A DNA stretch of 64,000 bases from Thalassoglobus neptunius (GTDB taxonomy: Bacteria; Planctomycetota; Planctomycetia; Planctomycetales; Planctomycetaceae). Positions 1-9,890 of this stretch are shown piece after piece. The position numbers and the translations under genes were made by a program. The stretch lies in contig NZ_SIHI01000001.1 in the NCBI RefSeq assembly GCF_007859735.1, forward strand, positions 1,322,251 to 1,386,250. Direction: 5' to 3'. Every line of letters starts with the position of its first letter. Position 1 is the first letter of the stretch. Under the pieces are notes generated by a model that was not told the DNA's origin, searched no databases, and saw nothing but the letters and a program-made list of their open reading frames with translations.

Positions 1-950
1 AGGAACCATCGCAAGGCAGCGGGTTCTTCGGTGACATTTCCCTGAAGTGCATCAGAGACTTTCAAGGCAATCGTCGGCCCGGCTTTCGCTGTCGGAATGA
101 TGATCGAGCCGTCACTGACTCCGGGAGAGGAAACGAATCGGAAAGTGGGATCGAATTTTCTTGTGTTATACGAGGACGGACCGTTCAGGCCCTCAAATCG
201 CCACAGTTCTTTTCCGTCGTCGATGCTGTGACCTGCTGTGTAATCGGCTCCGTGAGTGACCAGAAACTGTGTCTCTCCGTCGTCGTACAGAAACGGTGAT
301 GCATAGGAATGCTTGCATTCGAACTTCGCATCGCTGGGGCGGTCGACAGCCCAGATTTCCTCTCCGTTTCGCTTGTCGAGCTTGATGATTTTGCCCACGG
401 TGTAGTCACCGCGCATTGTTCCATGAATCAGTTGCAGAAAGAGTGCGTCATCATGGAGAACAGGAGTTGATGTCATTCCGAACTGGATATCAAATTCACC
501 ATATCGGTCCTGAACATTGAAGTCCCAGACCGGTTCTCCATCGACGGTGAAGCAGGCCAGGTCTCCGGTCCCGTAGAAGATCCAGACAAGCTCGCCGTCC
601 GTGCAGGGGGAGGGCGATGCCGAATTTCCTTCTCCGCCGCGGGCATCCTTGTTTCCGGTTCCGACTGTTCGCTTCCAGAGGATTTCTCCGTCGGTCGAAA
701 TTCCGAGCAGGACGAGATCGTCGCCTTCAATCGAACTGACAAAGATCTTGTCATCCCAAACGACAGGAGTTGCCCCTGCGGGTCCCGGAAGTGGAACACG
801 CCAGACGACGTTTTCCGTCTGCGACCAGTTCGTAGGAACATCAGTCGCTGTTGAGATTCCATCGTTCTGAGGTCCGCGCCATTGCGGCCAGTTTTCACCC
901 AAAGCAACCGAACAAACAAGAACAAGGAGATAGGGGCAAATTTTCGCCAT
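1..950 (-). CDS. PQQ-like beta-propeller repeat protein, secreted (3' end outside window)
   Basis: Reading leftwards from an ATG at 950-948, an open frame of 316 codons runs off the window start. Residues 1-18 form a signal peptide (hydrophobic LLVLVCSVAL), followed at 21-27 by WPQWRGP, the hallmark opening of planctomycete PQQ-binding-like propeller proteins. Blade-type repeats with a G-E/K-x-[LVI]-W core follow (GEILWKRTVG, GEPVWDFNVQ, GEEIWAVDRP, GKELWRFEGL). The family folds as a beta-propeller, usually periplasmic, and most members have no assigned enzyme activity or cofactor. The family assignment is firm; the role is unknown and the C-terminus is not visible. Confidence 0.85.
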   Translation of the reverse strand, partial: MAKICPYLLVLVCSVALGENWPQWRGPQNDGISTATDVPTNWSQTENVVWRVPLPGPAGATPVVWDDKIFVSSIEGDDLVLLGISTDGEILWKRTVGTGNKDARGGEGNSASPSPCTDGELVWIFYGTGDLACFTVDGEPVWDFNVQDRYGEFDIQFGMTSTPVLHDDALFLQLIHGTMRGDYTVGKIIKLDKRNGEEIWAVDRPSDAKFECKHSYASPFLYDDGETQFLVTHGADYTAGHSIDDGKELWRFEGLNGPSSYNTRKFDPTFRFVSSPGVSDGSIIIPTAKAGPTIALKVSDALQGNVTEEPAALRWF

Positions 951-1461
951 TGCTTCAGTCCAGTCTAGTTGAGATACGGGCTCGGATTGACATTCGAAAC
1001 ACTCAGAGACCGAAGTCAGTTGATCGTGCCAATGATCAACAGTGCCGCTGTGTCAGGAAGGATGGCAAGCCGAATTCGGTTGAGTTGAGGGAATATCCGT
1101 TGAGGGAATATCCATTTGTCAGATCGCGTCGGTCGATTGACTATAGTCGGAACCCTGACACCATTGTGTTTTGGGGATTTGATCGACGACAATACTTGCC
1201 TTCAAGGAGTCTGGCACCTTGCGAGAATGTCGTCAATGGACCATGCTCTACGGAACGAGAATTCACACAGCCTGATCGTGATTCGACCGTCAACTCTCCC
1301 GGCTGAAAGCTTCACTTCCGGGAAGATGACGTTGATCAACGTGAGTGGTTTTCTCCGATCAGAATTTCACAGGATGTTTTCGAATTCAATTCGATTCACC
1401 GGTTTTGGGATGACTTCTCGCAGACGTCGAGTTGTCCCAATTCATCGATGTTGGATTTCCA
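951..1461. other. Intergenic region with a 15-bp tandem duplication
   Basis: This 511-bp stretch lies between the divergent PQQ-like gene and the moxR-like gene. I see no credible coding frame; the longest frames are rich in Arg/Ser and have no family signature. The only structure noticed is a perfect tandem duplication of gttgagggaatatcc at 1084-1098 and 1099-1113. It must hold the promoters of both flanking genes. Confidence 0.5.
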
Positions 1462-2523
1462 ATGCCTTCAGAGCAGCCCGATTCAGCGACACTTGATTCA
1501 CTGATCTTGCTTCGCAAGTCGATGAGTGAACTTCGGGAAGAACTTCGCCAAGTTGTCGTCGGACAAAGTGAGGTGATTGATCAGATCCTGCTTTCGATTT
1601 TATGTGGAGGACATTCCCTTCTTGTCGGCGTTCCCGGACTTGCTAAAACTCTGGTTGTCAAAGCGTTAGCCGAAACACTCGGACTGACATTCAATCGAGT
1701 CCAGTTTACCCCCGACTTAATGCCAGCGGATATCACGGGAACGGAGGTTCTGCAGGAGGATAAGAAAACTGGACACCGCGAATTTCGATTCATCGAGGGA
1801 CCGATCTTCGCTCAGGTCGTCCTCGCCGACGAGATCAATCGAACTCCTCCCAAAACACAAGCTGCGCTTCTCGAAGCGATGCAGGAGCGTCAGGTCACAG
1901 CTGGGGGCCACAAGCACATTCTTCCCTCTCCGTTCTTTGTGCTGGCAACACAGAATCCCATTGAACAGGAGGGGACCTATCCACTTCCTGAGGCTCAACT
2001 CGATCGTTTTATGATGGAGATTCGAGTCGACTATCCCAGCGAGAACGAGGAGCTGGAAATTGTTCGTCAGCAGTCGCGACGAAAGTCGGTCCAACTCAAG
2101 CAGGTGCTCTCGACGGAATCACTTCTGAAGTTCGCCGAAACGGTCGATGCGATGCCGATCGCTGATCATGACGTGCGCTATGCGATCGCTCTCGTCCGTG
2201 CTTCAAGACCATCAAATGCGGAAGCTGTCTCCGCAACGAAAAACTACATTCAGTGGGGAGCGGGGCCTCGGGGATCGGAATGTCTTGTCTCAGCAGCTAA
2301 AGGGCACGCCGCGATCCATGGTCAGAATTTCGCCTCGTATGAGAATATTCAGGCGGTCTTTGAACCGGTCATGCGACACAGGATCGTCTTAAGTTACAAC
2401 GCCGAGGCAGATGGAGTCAGCATCGACGACGTACTCGCTCAACTGCTCGAACAGGTTCCGCCTCCGACTCAGGGGCCGGTGCAAAAGGTCTTTCAAAAGT
2501 TTCTCACCAAAGCAGAGCATTGA
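1462..2523 (+). CDS. MoxR-family AAA+ ATPase
   Basis: A 353-residue MoxR-type AAA+ ATPase. Walker A is GVPGLAKT (residues 56-63), Walker B VVLADE (119-124), sensor 1 is in FVLATQNP (159-166), followed by the arginine-bearing LDRF segment near 180. Length and motif spacing match the family. MoxR ATPases act as chaperones that help assemble or activate vWA-domain partners, often envelope-stress or metal-enzyme systems. The next gene encodes a DUF58 protein, the usual partner, so a MoxR/DUF58 unit is clear. An in-frame TTG at 1432 would add ten residues; I prefer the ATG at 1462, although neither start has a strong Shine-Dalgarno. Confidence 0.93.
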   Translation: MPSEQPDSATLDSLILLRKSMSELREELRQVVVGQSEVIDQILLSILCGGHSLLVGVPGLAKTLVVKALAETLGLTFNRVQFTPDLMPADITGTEVLQEDKKTGHREFRFIEGPIFAQVVLADEINRTPPKTQAALLEAMQERQVTAGGHKHILPSPFFVLATQNPIEQEGTYPLPEAQLDRFMMEIRVDYPSENEELEIVRQQSRRKSVQLKQVLSTESLLKFAETVDAMPIADHDVRYAIALVRASRPSNAEAVSATKNYIQWGAGPRGSECLVSAAKGHAAIHGQNFASYENIQAVFEPVMRHRIVLSYNAEADGVSIDDVLAQLLEQVPPPTQGPVQKVFQKFLTKAEH

Positions 2524-2640
2524 GAACTGGATCGCTTTTCCTGCGAATGACATCTTTCCTCTTAATACTTCATGTGACTCGTCAACTGGCTGAAAACTTC
2601 CGATTCACGAAGCTTAGAGTCGCTTCAAAAGTAGACTGAA

Positions 2641-3558
2641 ATGGAACAGCGACGAATCACTCCGGAAACGCTCACTGGAATTGAGTCGCTGAAGCTGCGG
2701 ACGAAAATCATCGTCGAAGGACTTCTCAGCGGGAGTCATCGCGGGCAGGATCGCGGCTTCTCTGTGGACTTCGCCGAGCATCGAGACTATTCCCCCGGAG
2801 ATGATGTCCGTTTTCTGGATTGGAAACTCTCCGGGCGTCGCGATCGATTTTACATCCGGCAGTTTGAAGATGAAAATCAGCTCACTGTGACACTCCTCAT
2901 CGACAACAGTGGCTCGATGACATATTGCTCGCAGAACTCACAGATGTCGAAGCTTGAATATGCAACCACGCTGGCTGCTTCACTCATGTGGGTCACTTGC
3001 GAGCAGCGAGACTTGTCTCGACTGATGACATTCGACGGGGAACAGCATCTCGGCTCGATCTTTGGTCGTGCTGGCTTGCAGCGAGGATTTGACGAACTCG
3101 AGAACATCCTCGAATCAGCAACACAAAACAGCGATCAGAAATCTGAGGATGACGAACACTGGGGCGGGCTGGGGAAAGCTGTCGAAAGGATTCCCAGAAA
3201 GTCCATTGTGGTCTTATTGACCGATGCTTTCGGAGATCTGGATTCACTGAATCGAATTCTCGCAAGGCTGCGACAAATGCGGTGTGACGTGCGGCTCGTG
3301 CAGATTATCGATCCCGCAGAAGCAACGTTTCCGTTCGAAGGGAGTGTTCTGTTTCGCGATCTCGAAGGTCAAGGCGAGCAGGTCGCTATTGTCGATGCGA
3401 TTCGGTCCGGGTATCTCGCAGAGTTTGAACAATTCCAACATCAGTTGGGGAGGATCGTCGGATCGATGGGCGGAACACGGGTTGTTGTCGAAACTGATTC
3501 GGCTTTCAATCATTGCTTGCGCCGCATACTTGAAAGAGGAAACTCAAGTGGTCGATGA
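2641..3558 (+). CDS. DUF58 domain protein (vWA-like), MoxR partner
   Basis: A 305-residue DUF58 protein. The family core D-Y-S-P-G-D-D (49-55) is followed by RFLDWK, and a MIDAS-like DNSGSM lies at 88-93 at the start of a vWA-like fold. It is a soluble partner of the MoxR ATPase encoded 117 bp upstream; such pairs often sit with BatA/BatB-type membrane vWA proteins. Here the BatA-type gene is not adjacent but at 18956-21262. The end overlaps the start of the next gene, suggesting co-transcription. The biological output of the pair in planctomycetes is not established. Confidence 0.9.
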   Translation: MEQRRITPETLTGIESLKLRTKIIVEGLLSGSHRGQDRGFSVDFAEHRDYSPGDDVRFLDWKLSGRRDRFYIRQFEDENQLTVTLLIDNSGSMTYCSQNSQMSKLEYATTLAASLMWVTCEQRDLSRLMTFDGEQHLGSIFGRAGLQRGFDELENILESATQNSDQKSEDDEHWGGLGKAVERIPRKSIVVLLTDAFGDLDSLNRILARLRQMRCDVRLVQIIDPAEATFPFEGSVLFRDLEGQGEQVAIVDAIRSGYLAEFEQFQHQLGRIVGSMGGTRVVVETDSAFNHCLRRILERGNSSGR

Positions 3559-4918
3559 TCGGAGCGAAAGGCCGTTTCGAATGCGTTTCGGTCAGTCCAA
3601 CTGGTTGTTCGGGGGCGCGTTCTTTGTGCTGATGTGGGCGACGCTAATCGCCTACTACCAATACAAATTCGATCTGAATATTCCTCCTTCAACGTCCGGT
3701 GACGAAGTTGATTACGATTCGCTGGGGTGGGAACTTGCTCATGGACGCGGGTTTCGTGTCGATCTGAATGATCCGGAATTTCGGGCTCCCTATGATCTCG
3801 CGGCTCAGGCCAGCGAGCGATTTCGTTTACCTCAACGCGAAAGCGAGATCAGTACAACGCGTCCTCCGTTTTATCCGTGGGCCATCAGCTACATCAATCG
3901 GTTGATCGGTCGGCAGTTCTCGGGGACGCGCATCATGGATGCCGCATTCGTCGCAGCGACGGGTGCATTATTGGCGGTCTGTGTGCGTCAGGATTTTGGA
4001 ATGACTGCTGCGTGGCTCTCAGTCATCCTGTTTCTGGGAGTCGATGTTCGAACGCGTCTCTACGGACGAGCCATTTTGACAGAAGCCATGGCGATGTTTT
4101 TCGTCTCGCTGATTTGTGTCGCGATCCTGAAACTACGCTTCCATAGGTTTCGTTCCCGCTTTGATGACATCCTCTTCTCCGTCGCACTCGGTTTGCTCAT
4201 TGGATTCGCCGTGCTGGTCAGAACCCTGATGATTCTCTGGCTTCCGGGAATCTGTCTGCTGCTGTTTCTGACCTGGAAGCGACTGGGGTTTTCAGTGAAG
4301 CGGTCCGCCCTTTTGGTCGTCGGCACAATGTCTGGGATTCTTCTCGCCATCCTTCCGTGGAGCGTGCGGAATATTGCGGTCACTGGTGAGTGGATGCCTA
4401 TGGGAACTCAGGGGCTGGTCCAGCTTTCCGCTTCGTTTGGTGACGAAGTTTGGGAGTCCGGCGGAGTCTGGCGAAATCTCGAGCACTCCGGGTTCTTCGA
4501 CGATGTCGTTCACGACGATCAGACGCCAGTCGAAAGAGAAGTCGCCAAAGCCAAGTGGAGTCGAACACACGCAAAAGAATGGATCTTCCGTCATCCGGGG
4601 CGAGCGATTACTCTCGTTCCGATGAAGATTTACGAAGAGTTTCGGCCGAGAAACCGGACAGAAGGAATCATCCTGTGCCTGTTTCTCATCGGAATCTGGC
4701 CGGCACTCTGGTCTCCGAGCGGAAGAGTTTGTCTCGCGTTGATCGCCATCAACGCATTTGCCATTGGCGTCACATGGTCCGTCGAAGGCCGGTTCCTCGT
4801 GCCGGTTCTGTTGCCGATGCACTATGTCGCTATGATGGGAGTTGTCTGGATCGCGTTAATGCTTCCATTCTCTGCAGTGCAGAAGGTTTTCGCTCAGAAT
4901 CAAATCCGTGGAGTCTGA
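3548..4918 (+). CDS. Glycosyltransferase family 39-like membrane protein
   Basis: A 456-residue multi-pass protein with roughly ten hydrophobic segments. The acidic GDEVDYDSLGWELAHGRGF in the first periplasmic loop and TTRPPFYPW downstream match the ArnT/PMT-like GT39 pattern, in which loop-1 acidic residues bind a polyprenyl-phosphate sugar. The likely role is transfer of a lipid-linked sugar to a glycan or protein on the outer side of the inner membrane. I take the GTG at 3548, preceded by an AGAGGA ribosome site about 8 nt away and overlapping the DUF58 stop by 11 bp, which implies translational coupling. An ATG at 3581 is the alternative. The acceptor is unknown. Confidence 0.75.
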   Translation: MVDDRSERPFRMRFGQSNWLFGGAFFVLMWATLIAYYQYKFDLNIPPSTSGDEVDYDSLGWELAHGRGFRVDLNDPEFRAPYDLAAQASERFRLPQRESEISTTRPPFYPWAISYINRLIGRQFSGTRIMDAAFVAATGALLAVCVRQDFGMTAAWLSVILFLGVDVRTRLYGRAILTEAMAMFFVSLICVAILKLRFHRFRSRFDDILFSVALGLLIGFAVLVRTLMILWLPGICLLLFLTWKRLGFSVKRSALLVVGTMSGILLAILPWSVRNIAVTGEWMPMGTQGLVQLSASFGDEVWESGGVWRNLEHSGFFDDVVHDDQTPVEREVAKAKWSRTHAKEWIFRHPGRAITLVPMKIYEEFRPRNRTEGIILCLFLIGIWPALWSPSGRVCLALIAINAFAIGVTWSVEGRFLVPVLLPMHYVAMMGVVWIALMLPFSAVQKVFAQNQIRGV

Positions 4919-4952
4919 CTGTTTTCTGCAGTTATAGAGCACTCTCAGTGTT

Positions 4953-5036
4953 GGTATACACTCACTCGCACGAGCAAACTCAGCCTTTTTCATGATGAAA
5001 AAAGCTCAAGCGAGTGCACAGAAGCAAGCAAATTGC
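4953..5036 (-). repeat. Dispersed intergenic repeat, copy A
   Basis: Read on the minus strand, this segment contains tgcactcgcttg, then gctgagtttgctcgtgcgag and tgagtg, the same two conserved blocks in the same order as copies at 23401-23497 and 57769-57870. The outer parts are imperfect inverted repeats (GCACTCGC against GCGAGTGAGTG). It abuts the TAG stop of the gene ending at 5037. Confidence 0.75.
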
Positions 5037-5768
5037 CTAGCGACACAGGATCCATCCGGAGAGCTTCGAGCAACATTGAAGCGTGCACAACTTCATGTCG
5101 ACCCACATTCGCTCGCAGAATCCATCCGGTTCAGGAATCGGCTGAATCTCGGCGGGAACTTCGTAGACAGGGCCGACAAGATAGATGGAGTTGTGTTCAA
5201 TTCCTTCAGCGAGGCTTGCTGGAGAAACTCTCGGAGGGTTGCTCACCTTCAACCAGTCAATCGAGACGAGAGCGTCGGTGACATACTCCGAACAGTGAAG
5301 CCCGGCGTTTCGCTTTCCGGTGATATGATGCTTCACCGAATACGGGCGACCAAGTTGTGATTCAAGATGCTCCCGCAACTCTGAAACTTCCGAACGATTC
5401 AGTTTGCGAATTGGATGAAAGGCATGAACAGTGTCCGGAGCCTGCGTAGTCAGATAGTCTTCGAGACTCATCTTCCGGACCCCGACCCCATTCATGCTGT
5501 CGTAGGCGATCTTCTGATCACCTTCTTCAATCACGATCCCGACATGTGTGTACGGGCTGTTGGTGTAGCAGCGAACGGCCAGGCAATCGCCCTGACTGAA
5601 TAGCAACGAGCCATTTTCGCATGAGTCGATGATGTCGGCGATCACTTTGGCGTCAGCGATCACACCCGGCGTTGCTCTTTCATCTGCGAAAGAAGTCTTC
5701 GCGGCGTTCAATGACGCAGTGGCGAACACAAACGCAGCGATCAGAATTTTCATAAAGGCGGAATTCAT
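5037..5768 (-). CDS. YiiX/YebB-like NlpC/P60-fold cysteine hydrolase, exported
   Basis: A 243-residue protein with a signal peptide (residues 1 to about 28). The circularly permuted papain-like arrangement of the YiiX/YebB group is visible: the catalytic His is in YTHVGIV (His75) and the Cys in HCSEYVTDAL (Cys159), with a conserved GRPY segment between them. Enzymes of this fold cleave amide bonds in peptidoglycan peptides or lipids; the substrate here is unknown. The ATG at 5768 is supported by AAGGAGA about 7 nt upstream. The C-terminus is Cys-rich (CTLQCC). A dispersed repeat begins directly after the stop. Confidence 0.75.
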   Translation of the reverse strand: MNSAFMKILIAAFVFATASLNAAKTSFADERATPGVIADAKVIADIIDSCENGSLLFSQGDCLAVRCYTNSPYTHVGIVIEEGDQKIAYDSMNGVGVRKMSLEDYLTTQAPDTVHAFHPIRKLNRSEVSELREHLESQLGRPYSVKHHITGKRNAGLHCSEYVTDALVSIDWLKVSNPPRVSPASLAEGIEHNSIYLVGPVYEVPAEIQPIPEPDGFCERMWVDMKLCTLQCCSKLSGWILCR

Positions 5769-6213
5769 TCGAGAATCTCCTTAATCGAAATGAGAACCTT
5801 GCGTTGAATCAAAAATGGTCTCAACTCCTCCGTAGAGCGTTTCATGAATGAAGATGGAGAAGCCATTCCGACGCCGGAATGTCAGCTTCGCCAACGGGAG
5901 TCGAAGTGCTTCGGACTCATCGAATTCGGCGATTCGACCGGAAATGGCAAACCTCGAAGTCATCGAATCACATGCTGCCAGTTTGACAGCACCGGCTGTG
6001 ATGACAAGTCTTTCCCCGCCAAAATCGCGCGATCGAAAAAAGCGTGGATTCCGTATCTCTTGAATTTGTAAGGTGATATGTCGAACTGTGAGTCTTGGCA
6101 CGCCATTTGTAGCAAAGAGGGAAAATAAGGAACAGTGTGCGTTGAGATTGCACATCAAATCGTGATGACTCATCGTGCAAGCAATTAGACATCCATCATG
6201 GGAGTGGTCATTC
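5769..6213. other. Intergenic region upstream of groES
   Basis: These 445 bp lie between the divergent hydrolase gene and groES. Frames of 60-190 codons exist on both strands but show no family features, and one overlaps groES antisense, so I call none of them. No CIRCE operator (TTAGCACTC-N9-GAGTGCTAA) was found. A sigma-54-like element lies at 6095-6111. Confidence 0.5.
6095..6111 (+). promoter_or_regulatory. Possible sigma-54-type (-24/-12) promoter of groES
   Basis: TTGGCACGCCATTTGTA matches the sigma-54 consensus TTGGCACG-N4-TTGCA, with the invariant GG in place and the correct spacing to TTG. The -12 dinucleotide is GT instead of GC, which weakens the case. It is about 100 bp upstream of the groES start. 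Confidence 0.35.
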
Positions 6214-6528
<315 letters not shown>

Positions 6529-6561
6529 CAGTCGTTGGAAGGAGTTTTGGCGGGTCGGAGC

Positions 6562-6588
6562 TTTGGTGATCTGAAAATCATCACCAAA
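6562..6588 (+). promoter_or_regulatory. Intercistronic hairpin between groES and groEL
   Basis: A perfect 9-bp stem TTTGGTGAT/ATCACCAAA with a 9-nt loop lies inside the 153-bp groES-groEL gap and is enclosed by CGGG and CCCG. No T-run follows, so it is more likely an RNA processing or stability element than a terminator. Confidence 0.5.
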
Positions 6589-6681
6589 CCAAACAGCCCG
6601 ACAGTTCAACGTCAGAACTTCGTCAGGAATTCAATTTCAACTTTTTGAATAATATCTCTCAAACTCTGTGAGGAGAACAAC

Positions 6682-8295
<1,614 letters not shown>

Positions 8296-8381
8296 GTCGC
8301 CCGTGAACCAACGAAGCTGAGTCAGTTCAAAAGTTCGCCCCGGGTGACTCACTCGGGGCAAACTCGCCAGACTCAAAAAAC

Positions 8382-8416
8382 AAAACCCTGAGCGTGATCC
8401 ACGCTCAGGGTTTTTT
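8382..8416 (+). terminator. Rho-independent terminator of groES-groEL
   Basis: A perfect 11-bp stem CCCTGAGCGTG/CACGCTCAGGG (8386-8396 with 8400-8410), extended by A-T pairs, with a 3-nt loop and followed by TTTTTT. It lies 86 bp after the groEL stop. Confidence 0.95.
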
Positions 8417-8641
8417 CGTTACACAGTTGTGACAATTCAAGGTTTGGATGGTCCAACCGACTTGCTCGGTCGGGGCGCAAAGCGACAAGAAGGATTCGCC
8501 ACGGACAGTCAATGGAGGAATCGCGTTGATTCTTGATTCAATCGCGAACGGTGAAGTATTCTATACTGACAGCACCCGGACGGGCTCTCTCTGCGTAAAG
8601 GATATACGACATCCTCAACATTGTGCTGAATTAGTTAAATT
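8417..8641. other. Intergenic start of accessory island; possible promoter
   Basis: No credible gene. A sigma-70-like pair TTGATT (8533-8538) and TATTCT (8557-8562) with an 18-bp spacer points at the gene stump starting at 8642. The adjacent sequence CGCGTTGA...TCAATCGCG is a short inverted repeat overlapping the -35. Confidence 0.3.
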
Positions 8642-8760
8642 ATGAACGAGAAACAAAACAAAAGCATCGAACGGGCACCACTCACTGAAGAAGTCATCAT
8701 CGCAATTTCGCGTTTGGTGGATGATGCTCAATCAAACCGTCGTGATCCGAGCCACTCAGA
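8642..8760 (+). pseudogene. N-terminal stump of an abortive-infection-like protein
   Basis: An ATG at 8642 begins EVIIAISRLVDDAQ followed by RRDPSHSE. From memory, this resembles the N-terminus of abortive-infection family proteins, which typically read AISRLVDDAQ...PSHSDIEF. After PSHSE the match stops and the frame runs into transposase-like sequence, ending at 8878 with unrelated residues. I read it as the 5' remnant of a phage-defence gene cut by a transposon. The identification rests on about 20 residues and is tentative. Confidence 0.35.
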
Positions 8761-8838
8761 GGCTATCCGGAAACTGAGGTTTTGTGAAAGTCTGGTTTTG
8801 TTCACACTTTGCGGTTCATCAACGCAAAGGAGTGCACG

Positions 8839-9097
8839 GTGTCCGAGGCGATTCGAAAAGCGTACCCAAGTGACCTGACTGACCTTCAGTGGGAGATGAT
8901 CGAAATGATTCACGGTAAGCTGAATGGCGAGTACCGCTCACAGATGACCAGGACAGAACTCGAAACAAAAGGATACGGCAGACGCTGGCTTGTGGAATCA
9001 TTCATGAGCGGATTGAAGCGAACCACAGGTGCCGCACTAGAAAGCCCTGTTCGTCGAAGCCGCCCTCAAAGTCCTCGCCTACGCCCTGAGGCGTTAG
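8839..9097 (+). pseudogene. Decayed IS5-like DDE transposase, internally deleted and frameshifted
   Basis: From a GTG at 8839, after an AAGGAG-like site, the frame reads YPSDLTDLQWEMIE, the typical N-terminus of IS5-group transposases. It then jumps directly to GYGRRWLVESFMSGLKR, which is C-terminal transposase sequence, so the DDE catalytic middle is missing. At about 9044 a +1 shift is needed to continue as ALFVEAALKVLAYALRR and a TAG at 9095-9097, the natural C-terminus. The element is dead by both deletion and frameshift. Weak GGTTTTG-containing ends near 8780 and 9105 might be remnants of terminal inverted repeats. Confidence 0.7.
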
Positions 9098-9171
9098 CCC
9101 ACGATCAAAACCTGTGATTTGTTTTCAACACAGCAATACAACACTAAAAGGTTAACGGCGTTGGGTGGCAC

Positions 9172-9888
9172 GTGGGGAGTTCTTTTAAGACGATCAGTTA
9201 TCAGTATGATGAAAATCATAATCGCATCTTGAGGATCGACCCGTCAGGAGGTCGCACTACCTATAGCTACGATGCCCTCAATCGTGTGCAGTCGGAGATT
9301 AACCCGCAAGGTGAGCGAACGACTTTCGTTTACGATTCTACCGGTCGGCGAATCGCGAAAAAATTTGATAACGGAACTCGGACATCATTCATCTACGATG
9401 CTGCGAATCGAGTCACAAAAGTTACGAATCTGGAAAGCAATCATACGGTCATTGAAGAGTTCCAGTACAAATACGACAACGTTGGAAATCGAACCGAAGT
9501 GGACGATTCCTCGGGAAACCGAACGACCTATTTGTACGACGCAACGTACCAGTTGATTGGAGAGCACCGCACTGGAACGAATGCTTACCGTCACACGTTC
9601 ACGTATGACTCGCGTGGCAATCGTACGTTGAAAAATGAAGACGGGGCGAGAACAACGTCCGTCTATGATGCTGCAAACCAACTCGTCTCTGGGGGAGATG
9701 CTTCTGGTCGAACGACGTACACCTACGATCTCAATGGCAATCAAGCGGTTGTGTTGACGCCGGATGGTCAGCGAACCACCACCGTCTGGGATTATGAAAA
9801 CAAGCCGATTCAAACGATCAACCCGGATACCTCTCGTGTAACAAAGACTTTTGACCCCGATGGGTTGCAGATCAAGCAGGAGGGCTAA
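9172..9888 (+). CDS. RHS/YD-repeat protein, N-terminally truncated first part
   Basis: These 238 codons contain about ten YD-type repeats (pattern G-x-R-T-T-x-x-Y-D-x-x-N/G-R). RHS proteins are large, normally exported shells that carry a C-terminal toxin or effector. The upstream part with any export signal is absent: the frame is blocked by TAA at 9145-9147, right next to the transposase remnant. The frame ends with TAA at 9886-9888, but the RHS reading continues in another frame at once (KQEG / GLIMTTQYFLWD), implying a small indel near 9880. The GTG at 9172 is simply the first start codon and may not be used. Probably a gene fragment. Confidence 0.7.
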   Translation: MGSSFKTISYQYDENHNRILRIDPSGGRTTYSYDALNRVQSEINPQGERTTFVYDSTGRRIAKKFDNGTRTSFIYDAANRVTKVTNLESNHTVIEEFQYKYDNVGNRTEVDDSSGNRTTYLYDATYQLIGEHRTGTNAYRHTFTYDSRGNRTLKNEDGARTTSVYDAANQLVSGGDASGRTTYTYDLNGNQAVVLTPDGQRTTTVWDYENKPIQTINPDTSRVTKTFDPDGLQIKQEG

Positions 9889-9890
9889 TC

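Noticed and set aside
851-1306. Plus-strand frame of 151 codons upstream of the moxR-like gene
   Set aside because: Overlaps the signal-peptide end of the PQQ-like gene in antisense and has an Arg/Ser-rich, motif-free translation.
6100-6213. CIRCE heat-shock operator upstream of groES
   Set aside because: No TTAGCACTC/GAGTGCTAA inverted repeat was found in the upstream region.
8448-8645. 65-codon plus-strand frame between groEL terminator and abortive-infection stump
   Set aside because: No conserved feature, no ribosome site, and it overlaps the likely promoter of the following gene.
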